NCBI GenBank assembly: GCA_002256345.1
Contig: NKIY01000009.1
Span: 1 to 64,000, forward strand
DNA from: Bradyrhizobiaceae bacterium PARB1
GTDB lineage: Bacteria > Pseudomonadota > Alphaproteobacteria > Rhizobiales > Xanthobacteraceae
Direction of reading: 5' to 3'
Length of the DNA stretch: 64,000 bases
The position numbers were made by a program, and so were the translations under genes. Below, one piece after another: positions 42,411 to 51,656 of this stretch. The first letter of the stretch is position 1, and every line of letters starts with the position of its first letter. Under the pieces are notes generated by a model. The model did no database searches. It was not told the DNA's origin and was given only the letters and a program-made list of their open reading frames with translations.

Positions 42411-43985
42411 ATGGTGACGATGGGACTATTGCTGGCGTTGAGCTTCGCCGTATCGTTGCTCGCGCTCGCCTTCCTGATCTGGGCGATCAGCAACCGGCAG
42501 CTCAAGCTCGATCAGGACGACGCCAAAGTCATTTTCGCGGCCGGCGATGAAGGCCACCTCGACAGTCCCGATGCCGAACACTCGCCTGCCAGACGCCATT
42601 ACTTCGACGCAGCTACCTCCGGGATTGATCGCATTTCCAAGAAGCCCGTCACCGTGCTTCTGGTCGCGGCGACCTTCTGGCTCATCGTCGGCTCGACCTT
42701 CGGTCTGATCGCCTCGCTGAAGCTGCACTGGCCCGACTGGCTTTCGGCCTATGCGCCGCTCACCTTCGGCCGCGTCCGCACCCTGCACCTCAACCTCGTC
42801 ATATACGGCTGGCTGTCGCAGATGGGCGTGGCCTCGATGATCTGGATCCTGCCGCGCATCTTCCACACCCCGTTGCGTGCCCCGCGGCTGCCTATCATCG
42901 GCGCGATCCTCTGGAACATCGCAGTCTGTCTTGGCGCCATCGCCATCGCCAATGGCTGGACCGACGGCGAGGAATGGCTGGAAATCCCCTGGCAGCTCGA
43001 CATGGTGCTGGCGCTCGCCGGCGTGTTTTTCGTCGTTCCTCTCGTCAAGACGACGGTCGCCCGGCAAGTGCACCACATCTATGTGTCCGGCTGGTATTTC
43101 CTCGCCGGCATCCTGTGGTTCCCCTGTCTCTTCGTCATCGCCAACATCCCCTACATCCATTCCGGCGTCGAAGAGGCGACCGTCAACTGGTGGTTCGCCC
43201 ATAATGTGCTGGGACTCTGGCTGACGCCGCTCGGGGTCGGCACGGCCTATTATTTCATCCCGAAGATCATCGGCAAACCGATCTATTCCTATTCCGTCTC
43301 ATTGCTTGGGTTCTGGGGCCTCGCGCTCTTTTACAGCCAAGTGGGCATCCATCATCTGATCGGCGGACCGGTGCCCACCTGGGTCGTGACACTCTCGATC
43401 GTCCATTCGGTGATGATGTTCATTCCGGTGATCGCGGTCGCCATCAACCAGCATGTCACGGTCGCGCGCAATCTCTGGGCGCTGAAGGAGTCGCTGCCGC
43501 TGCGCTTCATCTCCTTCGGCGCGGTGATGTACACGCTTGCCTCGTTCCAGGGCTCGACGGAGGCGCTGCGCTCGATCAACACCGTCACCCATTTCACCCA
43601 CTATACGGTCGGCCACGCCCATCTCGGCGCCTATGCCTTCGTGACCCTCGTTATGTTCGGCGCCGCCTATCACATGCTGCCGCGCATGACCGGACGGGCC
43701 TTTCCCTGGCCAGCGCTCATCAACACGCATTTCTGGCTGATCGTTGTCGGCTTCGCGATCTACTTCTTCGGGCTCTCCATCGGCGGCGTCCTGCAGGGCC
43801 TCGCCATGCTCGACGCGACCCGCCCGTTCTCCGACAGCGTGACGGTCACGATCCCCTATCTCGAAGCCCGCAGCGTCGGCGGCGGCCTGATGACGCTCGG
43901 CCACATCGTCTTCGCAATCAACGTCGCCGCCATCCTTCTTCCGCGCCGGGCAATGGCCGCCGCAAAGGTGGTGCCCGCAGAATGA
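42411..43985 (+). CDS. ccoN: cbb3-type oxidase subunit I with CcoS-like N-terminal extension
   Basis: 524 residues. Residues 7-47 are a membrane helix plus motif FLIWAISNRQLKLDQDDAKV-IF, which resembles the small assembly protein CcoS. The CcoN core follows from about 78 with haem/CuB histidines: RTLHLNLVIYG, WWFAHNVLGLW, YSQVGIHHLIGG (tyrosine and His pair), and TVGHAHLGAYAF. High-affinity haem-copper oxidase reducing O2 and pumping protons. GGGAGGGA ribosome site. No separate ccoS or ccoQ is present. Confidence 0.88.
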   Translation: MVTMGLLLALSFAVSLLALAFLIWAISNRQLKLDQDDAKVIFAAGDEGHLDSPDAEHSPARRHYFDAATSGIDRISKKPVTVLLVAATFWLIVGSTFGLIASLKLHWPDWLSAYAPLTFGRVRTLHLNLVIYGWLSQMGVASMIWILPRIFHTPLRAPRLPIIGAILWNIAVCLGAIAIANGWTDGEEWLEIPWQLDMVLALAGVFFVVPLVKTTVARQVHHIYVSGWYFLAGILWFPCLFVIANIPYIHSGVEEATVNWWFAHNVLGLWLTPLGVGTAYYFIPKIIGKPIYSYSVSLLGFWGLALFYSQVGIHHLIGGPVPTWVVTLSIVHSVMMFIPVIAVAINQHVTVARNLWALKESLPLRFISFGAVMYTLASFQGSTEALRSINTVTHFTHYTVGHAHLGAYAFVTLVMFGAAYHMLPRMTGRAFPWPALINTHFWLIVVGFAIYFFGLSIGGVLQGLAMLDATRPFSDSVTVTIPYLEARSVGGGLMTLGHIVFAINVAAILLPRRAMAAAKVVPAE

Positions 43986-44602
43986 ACCGCTATCTCCCTC
44001 TTTCCATTCTGGCCCTCGGCATTCTCGCTTTCGCGACCCTCATGCTCGTCATCGCGCCCGGCATCCAGATCAGCCAGCACGACATCCCGCCGGAGCTCAA
44101 GCCCTATACCGAGCAACAATTGCGCGGGCGCGAGGTCTATGTCTCGCTCGGCTGCGTCTACTGTCACAGCCAGCAGCCGCGCTCGCCCGACCAGGCGCCG
44201 GACGACGTGCGTGGCTGGGGCCGGCCGGCGATTGCCGCCGACTACACCTACGACCGTCCGCACCAGCTCGGCACGATGCGCACCGGACCGGACCTCCTCA
44301 ATGTCGGCGCGCGCCTTCCCTCGCGCGACTGGCATCTGACCCATCTCTACCAGCCGCGCGCCATCTTCGACTGGAGCATCATGCCGGCCTATCCCTTCCT
44401 GTTCGAGGAAAAGGCTGCGGCCGCGCCCGGCGATGTCGTCGTTGCACTTCCAACGGAATATGCGCCGAAATCCGGCGTCGTGATCGCCAGGCAGGAAGCG
44501 CTCGACCTGACGGCCTACCTGCAATCGCTCGACCGGACCTATCCCGCGCCCGCCAACGCGCTGCGCGACGACGGCTACAACCGTCCGGAGGGCGCGCGAT
44601 GA
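43982..44602 (+). CDS. ccoO: cbb3-type oxidase monohaem subunit
   Basis: 206 residues: one N-terminal helix (about 5-25) and one c-haem site C58-VY-C61-H in SLGCVYCHSQQPRSP, the CcoO signature. Passes electrons to the CcoN core. ATGA overlaps with ccoN and the next cytochrome gene show coupled translation. Confidence 0.92.
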   Translation: MNRYLPLSILALGILAFATLMLVIAPGIQISQHDIPPELKPYTEQQLRGREVYVSLGCVYCHSQQPRSPDQAPDDVRGWGRPAIAADYTYDRPHQLGTMRTGPDLLNVGARLPSRDWHLTHLYQPRAIFDWSIMPAYPFLFEEKAAAAPGDVVVALPTEYAPKSGVVIARQEALDLTAYLQSLDRTYPAPANALRDDGYNRPEGAR

Positions 44603-45846
44603 CGGCAGGAAAATCTCCCCGCAAAGATGAGACCGGGCGGCCGGACGAGAATTTCGAGCCCTACGAGCTACACGGCAAGATGCCATGGCCGCTGATCGCC
44701 ATCGCTGTCGGTCTCGGCATCTGGGGCGCGGCGACGCTGTTCGACACGCGCGAAGATGTCGCGGCGGCGCGCGATGAGCGCATCGCGGAAAGCCGTGTGG
44801 CGACGGGCGCCAGCACGGAGCCGGGCTCCGCGCTCTTCGTCGCCCGCTGCTCGACATGCCACCAGCCTGACGGCCTGGGCGTGCGCGGCGCTATTCCTCC
44901 GCTCGCCGGCTCCGCCTTCGTCGCGCATGGACCTGAGCTCGTCTCGACGATCCTGCTGCGCGGCATCGACGGGCCGATCCGCGTCGGCAATTACAATTTC
45001 AACGGCCACATGCCGAGTTTCGCCAGCGTCCTGACCGATGTTGAGCTTGGTGAACTCGCGACCTATGTGGCGCACCGCTTCGGCAAGTCCTCCGAAACGA
45101 TCGAAGCGGCAGCCGTCGCGAAGCTGCGCGGCGAGGTCGCGGACAAGGGCGGCTTCAAGGGCGGGGCGGAGATCGCGTCCTCAACCGCACTCGAACTCGG
45201 CAGTCAGCCCCCCTTCGTGGAGCAGACTGCCGCCTCCCTCAGCCCGGACGTCTCCGCGATGATCTTTATCGGGCGCGGCGAGCAATGGGCCTGCGCGAGC
45301 TGTCACGGCGATCTCGGCCAGGGCAAGGAAAACGTCCCGCGTCTTGCGGGCCTTCCCGCCGATTACATCGTCAAGCAGCTCGACGATTTCCATAGCGGGC
45401 GTCGCCAGAACGAATCCATGAAGATCGTCGTGGCCTCGCTTTCCGATGAGGAGAAGCGCCAGCTTGGCGAATATTACGCTGGCCTGCGCGTGCCTTCGAA
45501 CGCCAAACCCGAACTCGGGGGTGGTCTCGCGCGCGGCGAAGCGCTGGCGCTGCACGGCGACTGGAGCCGCAACGTGCCGGCCTGCTTCTCCTGTCACGGC
45601 CCCTCGGGGTTCGGTGTCTCGCCGGAGTTTCCCGCACTCGCCGCCCAGCACGCCTCCTACACGGCAAGCCAGCTCGCCGCCTGGGTCGGCGGACACCGCA
45701 ACAATTCCTCGCTCGACCTGATGGGACGGATTTCTCGCGCGCTCTCCGACGCCGATCGCAGGGCGGTCGCAGACTATCTCGCCTCGCTTCCCCCCGTGCC
45801 GGCAGGAGAAGACGCCAAGATTGCAAAGATCGGAGAACGGCCATGA
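44599..45846 (+). CDS. membrane-anchored trihaem cytochrome c (CcoP-like role)
   Basis: 415 residues: cytoplasmic start, one membrane helix (about 29-47) and three c-haem sites, C84-ST-C87-H, C232-AS-C235-H and C329-FS-C332-H. Canonical CcoP has two haems; this protein keeps the N-terminal plan (HGKMPWPLIAIAVGLGIW) and adds a haem domain. Probable electron input subunit of the oxidase, taking electrons from the adjacent TsdA-like protein. Confidence 0.85.
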   Translation: MTAGKSPRKDETGRPDENFEPYELHGKMPWPLIAIAVGLGIWGAATLFDTREDVAAARDERIAESRVATGASTEPGSALFVARCSTCHQPDGLGVRGAIPPLAGSAFVAHGPELVSTILLRGIDGPIRVGNYNFNGHMPSFASVLTDVELGELATYVAHRFGKSSETIEAAAVAKLRGEVADKGGFKGGAEIASSTALELGSQPPFVEQTAASLSPDVSAMIFIGRGEQWACASCHGDLGQGKENVPRLAGLPADYIVKQLDDFHSGRRQNESMKIVVASLSDEEKRQLGEYYAGLRVPSNAKPELGGGLARGEALALHGDWSRNVPACFSCHGPSGFGVSPEFPALAAQHASYTASQLAAWVGGHRNNSSLDLMGRISRALSDADRRAVADYLASLPPVPAGEDAKIAKIGERP

Positions 45847-46877
45847 CGGAGCCAGTGCAAAGCGTGAGCGCAAAACCCGCCGATCCCCAGAAGGGACGCA
45901 TCGCGCGAATGTGGATCCATGCGGCCGGAGCGGGCCTGATCGTCGCCGCGCTCGGCGCACTCGCCTATGAGAGTGGTTTCATTCCGGGTCGGCAGACGGC
46001 GCAGGACACCGCTGGCCATGCGACCGCCGGCTTCTTCCAGCCACCAACCGACGACCAGATTCCGAACGACCAATTCGGTGCTGCTGTCCGGCGCGGGCAG
46101 GCGATCTTCATGAACACCTCGACCAACGCCTCGCAGTATGTCGGCAATGGCCTGTCCTGTTCGAACTGCCATCTCGGCGCCGGCCGCCAGCCCTTCTCGG
46201 CGCCGATGTGGGCTGCCTGGGTCCAGTACCCGAAATACCGGTCGAAGAACAAGCAGATCAACACCATGGAAGACCGTGTCCAGGGCTGCTTCACTTTCTC
46301 GATGAATGCCCAGCACTCGGTCAAGGGCGGCCCGCCGCCGCATGGCGACGACATCTATCGCGATCTCGAAAGCTACTTCTTCTGGCTGGCGACCAACGCG
46401 CCGACGAACAAGGAGCTGGAGGGTGTCGGCTTCGGCAAGGTCGCCAAGACGGAGCTCGGCTACTCCCCCGAACGCGGTGCGCAGGTGTTCGCGGCCAATT
46501 GCGCCGTGTGCCATGGCGGTGACGGACAGGGCCAGAAGGATATCAACGGGCGCTATGTCTTCCCGCCGCTCTGGGGTGCCAGTTCCTATAATTGGGGCGC
46601 AGGCATGGCGCGCATCGATACGGCGGCCGCCTTCATCAAGCACAACATGCCGTTGTCGCAGCCCGGCCGACTGACCGATCAGGACGCCTGGGACGTCGCT
46701 GCCTACATCAACAGCTTCGAGCGCCCGAAGGATGCGAGACAGAAAGGCAAGACGATCGAGGAAACACGCAAGCAGTACCACGACGGCGATCAGATCTACT
46801 ACGGTCAGACCGTCAACGGGGTGCTGCTCGGGGTGGGCACGCCGGATCCGGAACGTCCGGTCGGCGCCGTGGACTGA
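45843..46877 (+). CDS. TsdA-like dihaem cytochrome 2
   Basis: 344 residues: membrane anchor (about 27-43), haem sites C106-SN-C109-H (GNGLSCSNCHLGAG) and C220-AV-C223-H (NCAVCHGGDGQG). C149 in DRVQGCFTFSM corresponds to the Cys ligand of TsdA. Paralogue of the protein at 41383, here encoded inside the oxidase operon. Either a second thiosulfate/tetrathionate enzyme or a dedicated donor to the oxidase. Confidence 0.82.
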   Translation: MTEPVQSVSAKPADPQKGRIARMWIHAAGAGLIVAALGALAYESGFIPGRQTAQDTAGHATAGFFQPPTDDQIPNDQFGAAVRRGQAIFMNTSTNASQYVGNGLSCSNCHLGAGRQPFSAPMWAAWVQYPKYRSKNKQINTMEDRVQGCFTFSMNAQHSVKGGPPPHGDDIYRDLESYFFWLATNAPTNKELEGVGFGKVAKTELGYSPERGAQVFAANCAVCHGGDGQGQKDINGRYVFPPLWGASSYNWGAGMARIDTAAAFIKHNMPLSQPGRLTDQDAWDVAAYINSFERPKDARQKGKTIEETRKQYHDGDQIYYGQTVNGVLLGVGTPDPERPVGAVD

Positions 46878-46882
46878 GTGCC

Positions 46883-49033
46883 GTGCGCCGCCTGTTCGGC
46901 GTCAGTGGCATGGCTTGCGGCGGCTGCGCGCGCGGGCTGGAACGGAAGATCGGCCGTCTGGAAGGGGTCAGCACTGTCGGGGTGCATCACCTGACCGCGT
47001 CGATGCTGGTCGATTGGGACGCGGAGCGGCTCTCCATTGACGACATTGCCGCCGCTGTCTCGCGCGCCGGGTACAGGCTGATCGACCGCCACCGGCCCGA
47101 GGAGCTGTCGGCGATCCTCACAGCCGATATAAGCCGCCTTTCGCTGCGCCTTGCCGTCGCCGTCATGTCGGGGATGTGGTCGATGGCGCTTGCCGTCGTG
47201 CTCTACGTCTCCGTTCTGGATCCGGACGTCGCGTGGTGGATTGCGCTTGGGTCCGGTCTGCTGGCCCTGCCGGTCGTCGTCTGGGCCGGCGCCGGCATCT
47301 TCTGGATGGCCCTGCATTCCATCCGCCTGCTGACGCCCGGTATGGATCTGCTGATCGCGCTCGGCGCTGGCGGCGCCTGCGTACTCTCCATCATCTCCCT
47401 CGCATCCGGTTCGTCGCATGTCTATTTCGACACCGCGACGATGCTGATCACGCTTCTCCTGGTCGGGCGACTGCTCGACTCCACCACCCGTCGCGGCGCC
47501 CTCGATGCGCTGAGGGCGCTCGAGGACGCGACTGCTGAAACCGCCGTGAGGCGTAGCATGTCCGGCGACAAGGCAGTCCCGTGCGCGCAAGTCGGGATCG
47601 GCGATCTCGTCGTCATCGACGCCGGAATGACCATCAGCGTCGATGGAACCGTGCGCGAAGGCGCGACGCTGGTCGACCGCGCCGTGTTGACGGGCGAGAG
47701 CCGGGCGATCCCCGTCGACGTCGGCCAGCGCGTCGAGGCCGGCTCCGTCAATCTCCAGCGGCGCATCGTCGTGGCGGCCGACCGTGCATTCGGGGACCGC
47801 GATATCGACCGGATGGGCGGAGCCATCGCGATCGAGCTTGCCCGGCGCGGCACGGCGGCCTCACGCGCCGATCGTCTCGCCGGCGCGCTAAGCTTGGCAA
47901 TTCCTGCCTTGGCGCTATTGACGGCCGTCCTGAGCCCACTGTTTGGCGTCGCCCCGCAGGATGCCGTCCTCAGAGCCTTGACCGTGCTGGCGGCGGCCTG
48001 CCCATGTGCGCTGTCGATCGCCGCTCCGCTCGCTCAGGCGCACGCGGCCAGCATCGCCGCGGCCTCTGGCCTGCGTTTGCGTAATCCCACCGCCTTCGAG
48101 GCGCTCGCCCGCCCGAAGACTGCCATCTTCGACAAGACCGGCACCTTGACCCATGGACGCCCCATCGTGGTCGACGTTGCTCCGGCGTCCGGCTGGTGCG
48201 AAGCCGACGTCCTGCGCATCGCGGCACGAGCGGAAACCGGGATCGACCACCCGCTGGCGCGCGCGATCGTCGACCGGCACGGCCGGGAAGAAGGAGCGGG
48301 CGGGACGCGTCTGGAGCGGGGCGCCGAAGCGCAGGATCACGCCGGACACCGCATCGCTGTTCACGGAATTGAGCGCGACGACGGGCTGACTTCGCTGGCC
48401 GTGACCCTGGACGGCATCCGGATCGGAACGCTCGCTCTGGCCGATGCCCCGACCAGCGACGCGCGGGAGACGCTTTCCCGGCTTCGAGCGCTCGGCGTTG
48501 AGACATGGATCGCCTCGGGGGATGCCGGCGGACCGACTCTGCGGATCGCCGACGCGCTAGGCGTTCCGCACGACAAGGTGCGTCACGGCTGCACGCCGGC
48601 CGGGAAGGCCGAACTCGTGAAGACCTTGGCCTCGCCAGTCCTGTTCCTTGGCGACGGTGTGAACGATGCCCCGGCACTCGCCGCCGCCGATTGCGGGATA
48701 TCGGTCGCGGGGGCCCACAGCGCCGCAGCCCAGACCGCCGACGTGGTGATTGTCAGAGGTGGCATCGGCCGGCTTTTGACCGGGATGAACCTTGCGCGCA
48801 GCACCGCATCCGTCACACGGCAGAATCTCGGGCTCGCCCTGGTCTACAACCTCGCCGCCATTCCTTTCGCAATCTTCGGCGTCTTGTCGCCATCGCTGGC
48901 TGCGCTCGCTATGCTCGCGAGCTCCTTGTCGGTCGCTCTCAACAGCCTCCGACTGACCCTACCGCCCGCTACGGCGCCCTCATCGGCAGCCGAAGTACCG
49001 CCCGCGAAGCTCTCGGACGCACCAGCAAACTAG
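46883..49033 (+). CDS. ccoI: Cu+-translocating P-type ATPase (CcoI/FixI-like)
   Basis: 716 residues. N-terminal heavy-metal domain with GMACGGC (C12, C15), eight membrane helices, the metal-transport motif C373-P-C375 (AAACPCALSIAAP), phosphorylation site D417 (FDKTGTLTHG) and hinge GDGVNDAPAL. CcoI-type pumps deliver copper for cbb3 assembly, and the position at the end of the oxidase operon agrees. GTG 46883 is chosen since longer frames lie inside the cytochrome gene; the ribosome site is weak. Confidence 0.9.
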   Translation: MRRLFGVSGMACGGCARGLERKIGRLEGVSTVGVHHLTASMLVDWDAERLSIDDIAAAVSRAGYRLIDRHRPEELSAILTADISRLSLRLAVAVMSGMWSMALAVVLYVSVLDPDVAWWIALGSGLLALPVVVWAGAGIFWMALHSIRLLTPGMDLLIALGAGGACVLSIISLASGSSHVYFDTATMLITLLLVGRLLDSTTRRGALDALRALEDATAETAVRRSMSGDKAVPCAQVGIGDLVVIDAGMTISVDGTVREGATLVDRAVLTGESRAIPVDVGQRVEAGSVNLQRRIVVAADRAFGDRDIDRMGGAIAIELARRGTAASRADRLAGALSLAIPALALLTAVLSPLFGVAPQDAVLRALTVLAAACPCALSIAAPLAQAHAASIAAASGLRLRNPTAFEALARPKTAIFDKTGTLTHGRPIVVDVAPASGWCEADVLRIAARAETGIDHPLARAIVDRHGREEGAGGTRLERGAEAQDHAGHRIAVHGIERDDGLTSLAVTLDGIRIGTLALADAPTSDARETLSRLRALGVETWIASGDAGGPTLRIADALGVPHDKVRHGCTPAGKAELVKTLASPVLFLGDGVNDAPALAAADCGISVAGAHSAAAQTADVVIVRGGIGRLLTGMNLARSTASVTRQNLGLALVYNLAAIPFAIFGVLSPSLAALAMLASSLSVALNSLRLTLPPATAPSSAAEVPPAKLSDAPAN

Positions 49034-49041
49034 CGGCGTCA

Positions 49042-50493
49042 TCATATCGCGATCACGCGGCCAGGACTTGTCACCTTAGCGGGCGGGTGGCGGAAATAGG
49101 CCTCCAGGGCCTCGATCGCCGTGACGGACATCTGGCCCCGATCACGCCCAAAACGGCCGGGCACTCCCTGGGCGGTGACGAAGGCAACGTCATAGGATGC
49201 ATCGAGGTCGAGCTTTTGGTCCCCGATGAAAATCTCCGCTATGCGGGTTCCGAATGGATTTTCGATCTTTGCCATGATCGTCAGGCCGCAGAAGCGCTTC
49301 ACGTAACCGCTCATCTGACCGAAGGGGTCTGGCGAGAACGTCCGTTCCAGATTCTCCTCCATCATCATGCGGATTTCCTCTCCTTTGAGGATCACCGTCG
49401 AGATCGGAGGATTGACCGGTATGATGTTCCAAAGATCGCTCAGCCTGACAGGGCCAGGCACGACCGGAGCGCCGTATCGCCAGCCGTTCGAGAAGGCGAT
49501 TTCCCGACCCGAGGCGTTGCAGAGCGCCGCCAGGAGGACGTCATCCATCGAGCAGTCAAGGATCGTGTTGCGATGCAGGGCGGCATCCACGTTCCCCACT
49601 TCGGTCGCCAGATGGTCACGCATCGGTGAAATCACTTTCTCGACCAGATCGAACATCATGGGATCGGGGTCGATCGTCTCATCCATGGCGACGAGCTCAT
49701 GCCGTTCGACCCGGACCGTCCCGCGCTCGACGCCGAGATCCAGACGGCCGACGAAGGCGCCATGACAACCAGACTGGATGATGGTTGCTCCATTGACGAC
49801 GATCGGCTTCTCAAGGCGGTCATGGGTATGGCCGCTCAGGATGACGTCGATCCCATCCACGAGTCCGGCGAGCTTGATGTCCTGCGGCAAACCGAGATGG
49901 GACAGGACGACGATCAGATCGACCCGTTCCTTCTGACGAAGCCTGCGGATCTCGCGCGGCAGTTCCTTGTCTCCGTTCGTGAACCGCAGCCCTTCGCTGA
50001 AATGCGGCGGCATCGTCTTGTCGAGGATGGTCGCTGCGATTCCGACGACTCCGATCTTGACCCCACCACGCTCTATCACGCGTGACGGGCGAAACGGGCG
50101 GCGCCCGGTCTTCAAATCAAAGCAGTTGATTGCCAGCACTGGGTAGTCGAGGCGCTTTGCCAGCGCCCTGAAATGCGCTGGCCCCCAGGCGAACTCCCAA
50201 TGGGCGGTCATCGCATCAAGGCCGAGCGCATTGGTGAGAGAAACCAGCGCCTCGCCTCGCGAAGAAACGGCCGCGTAGGTCCCATGGAAGGTATCGCCAT
50301 TGTCCAGCGCAACGACGGCGCCGGGACGTTCCGCTCGAACCTTCTTGAAATATCCCGCGATCCGGGCGTAACCGCCGAGCATCGGAAAGCGTGGTGTCGC
50401 GCCTTGCCAGATCAATTCTGGATGCGGCTCCACATACCCATGCGTGTCGTTGATTTGAAGAAGCGTTATACTGCGCTTTGACGATGCACCCAT
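49042..50493 (-). CDS. SoxB/5'-nucleotidase-family metallohydrolase, no signal peptide
   Basis: 483 residues. Metal motifs of the UshA/SoxB family: LLQINDTHGYV, VALDNGDTFHGT, AMTAHWEFAWGP, VLSHLGL, ILSGHTHDR, then a C-terminal nucleotidase domain. The HWEF sequence is SoxB-like. SoxB releases sulfate from the SoxY-bound thiosulfate adduct in the periplasm, but this protein has no signal and no soxYZ/AX genes are nearby, so the substrate is uncertain. ATG 50493 fits the GGAAAGGA site better than ATG 50502. Box G lies 49-58 bp upstream. Confidence 0.8.
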   Translation of the reverse strand: MGASSKRSITLLQINDTHGYVEPHPELIWQGATPRFPMLGGYARIAGYFKKVRAERPGAVVALDNGDTFHGTYAAVSSRGEALVSLTNALGLDAMTAHWEFAWGPAHFRALAKRLDYPVLAINCFDLKTGRRPFRPSRVIERGGVKIGVVGIAATILDKTMPPHFSEGLRFTNGDKELPREIRRLRQKERVDLIVVLSHLGLPQDIKLAGLVDGIDVILSGHTHDRLEKPIVVNGATIIQSGCHGAFVGRLDLGVERGTVRVERHELVAMDETIDPDPMMFDLVEKVISPMRDHLATEVGNVDAALHRNTILDCSMDDVLLAALCNASGREIAFSNGWRYGAPVVPGPVRLSDLWNIIPVNPPISTVILKGEEIRMMMEENLERTFSPDPFGQMSGYVKRFCGLTIMAKIENPFGTRIAEIFIGDQKLDLDASYDVAFVTAQGVPGRFGRDRGQMSVTAIEALEAYFRHPPAKVTSPGRVIAI

Positions 50494-50550
50494 TTTGCCC
50501 ATCCTTTCCGGGCAGTGCGCCAGCGGATGGCTGAGTGCTTGGCAAGCAAG

Positions 50551-50567
50551 CTTAAGGCCGGCTTAAG
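50551..50567. promoter_or_regulatory. CTTAAG box G, upstream of the SoxB-like gene
   Basis: CTTAAG-GCCGG-CTTAAG, exact half-sites. It lies 49 bp from ATG 50502 (58 from 50493) of the minus-strand SoxB-like gene, and just after the end of the ArsR gene. Confidence 0.72.
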
Positions 50568-50581
50568 CCAGCGAGGATGGC

Positions 50582-50977
50582 TCAGCGAATCCGGGCGAAG
50601 TTCGCGGCCCCGCGGACGATGCCATTCCGCTCGGAGCGGGCTTCCGGCCTGACCATGTTCAGGAGCGCCCGCTCCGGATCTCCGGCCCCAAACACGGCTT
50701 CAATGCTGCGCACGCACAGAATGACCGACTCGTCGGCTAGGCTGTAATAGACCTGCTTGGCCTGGCGTCGTGTCGTTACCAGCTCGGCCTTGCGCAGTTC
50801 CGCAAGCTGCTGGCTAAGGGCAGGCTGGCCGATTCCAGAGGCCATATCGATTTCGGTTACGGATTTTTCCCCGTCAAGCAGGAGGGACAGGATCATCAGC
50901 CGTTGAGGCTGAGCGAATTTACGCAGCTTGTCGGCCGCGACATCGGCCTGTGCGCGCGACTGCCACAGGGTTTTCAT
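50582..50977 (-). CDS. ArsR-family regulator, BigR/SqrR-like
   Basis: 131 residues with an ArsR winged helix (LRKFAQPQRLMILSLLLDGE, IGQPALSQQLAELRKAELVT, RRQAKQVYYSL). It resembles sulfide-responsive repressors BigR/SqrR, which use two cysteines to sense persulfides. Here only C88 is present; by remembered alignment the first sensing cysteine is serine (S31, MILSLLLDGE). It may sense differently, for example through the adjacent peroxiredoxin. It overlaps the peroxiredoxin gene by 4 bp. Likely binder of the TTACATA operators. Confidence 0.87.
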   Translation of the reverse strand: MKTLWQSRAQADVAADKLRKFAQPQRLMILSLLLDGEKSVTEIDMASGIGQPALSQQLAELRKAELVTTRRQAKQVYYSLADESVILCVRSIEAVFGAGDPERALLNMVRPEARSERNGIVRGAANFARIR

Positions 50978-51588
50978 GCTTCTCTCCGGCAGAACCAGTC
51001 GGTTTCCTGCTGTGTTTTTTCATTCGCCGGCAAGAGCAACGGCTGGCCCGGTTGCCAATCCGCCGGGGCGAGCTTGTCTCCTGAATGGGCAGCCTGCAAC
51101 GCCGTCACCATCCGCAGCATCTCGTCGATCGAACGACCGATCGTCAGGGGATAATGCGTTATCGCACGGATCACGCCCTCCGGATCGATGAAATAGGTCG
51201 CCCGCACCCCTGCGCTGTTCTCGGCCGCCTCGTCGATCATGCCGTAGGCACGGCCCACGAGCATCGACGGGTCTTCGATGACCGGGAAGGGGATCTCGAC
51301 CGAGAAGAGCTCGCGGATCGCTCGGGTCCAGGCGAGGTGCGCATAAAGGCTATCCACCGACAATCCCACCAGGGCGCAGTCCAGCGCGGCGAAACGGTCG
51401 TGCGCCTTCGCCAACGCCACGAACTCCGTCGTGCAGACCGGGGTGAAATCCGCAGGGTGGGAAAAGAAGACAAGCCACCGGCCCCTGTAGTCGGAAAGCC
51501 GGAGCGCTCCTTGGGTCGAACGTGCCTCGAAGTCGGGAGCGGGGTCGCCCATCCGCAAAGCACTGGGATACGTGGTCACATTGTCCAT
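50974..51588 (-). CDS. peroxiredoxin (AhpC/Prx6-like)
   Basis: 204 residues from ATG 51588 (MDNVTTYPSA); a GTG 51618 start would add 10. Peroxidatic cysteine in FFSHPADFTPVCTTEF and a second cysteine near the C-terminus (ETDWFCRREA) that could resolve it. It reduces peroxides and possibly persulfides. Co-transcribed with the ArsR gene. Divergent from the bd oxidase genes across a TTACATA operator. Confidence 0.9.
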   Translation of the reverse strand: MDNVTTYPSALRMGDPAPDFEARSTQGALRLSDYRGRWLVFFSHPADFTPVCTTEFVALAKAHDRFAALDCALVGLSVDSLYAHLAWTRAIRELFSVEIPFPVIEDPSMLVGRAYGMIDEAAENSAGVRATYFIDPEGVIRAITHYPLTIGRSIDEMLRMVTALQAAHSGDKLAPADWQPGQPLLLPANEKTQQETDWFCRREA

Positions 51589-51656
51589 TCGAAAAGCGGT
51601 CTCGCAAACGTCATTCACCCACTATGTCGCACGGCGTTCGGGTTGACGCAAGACGC

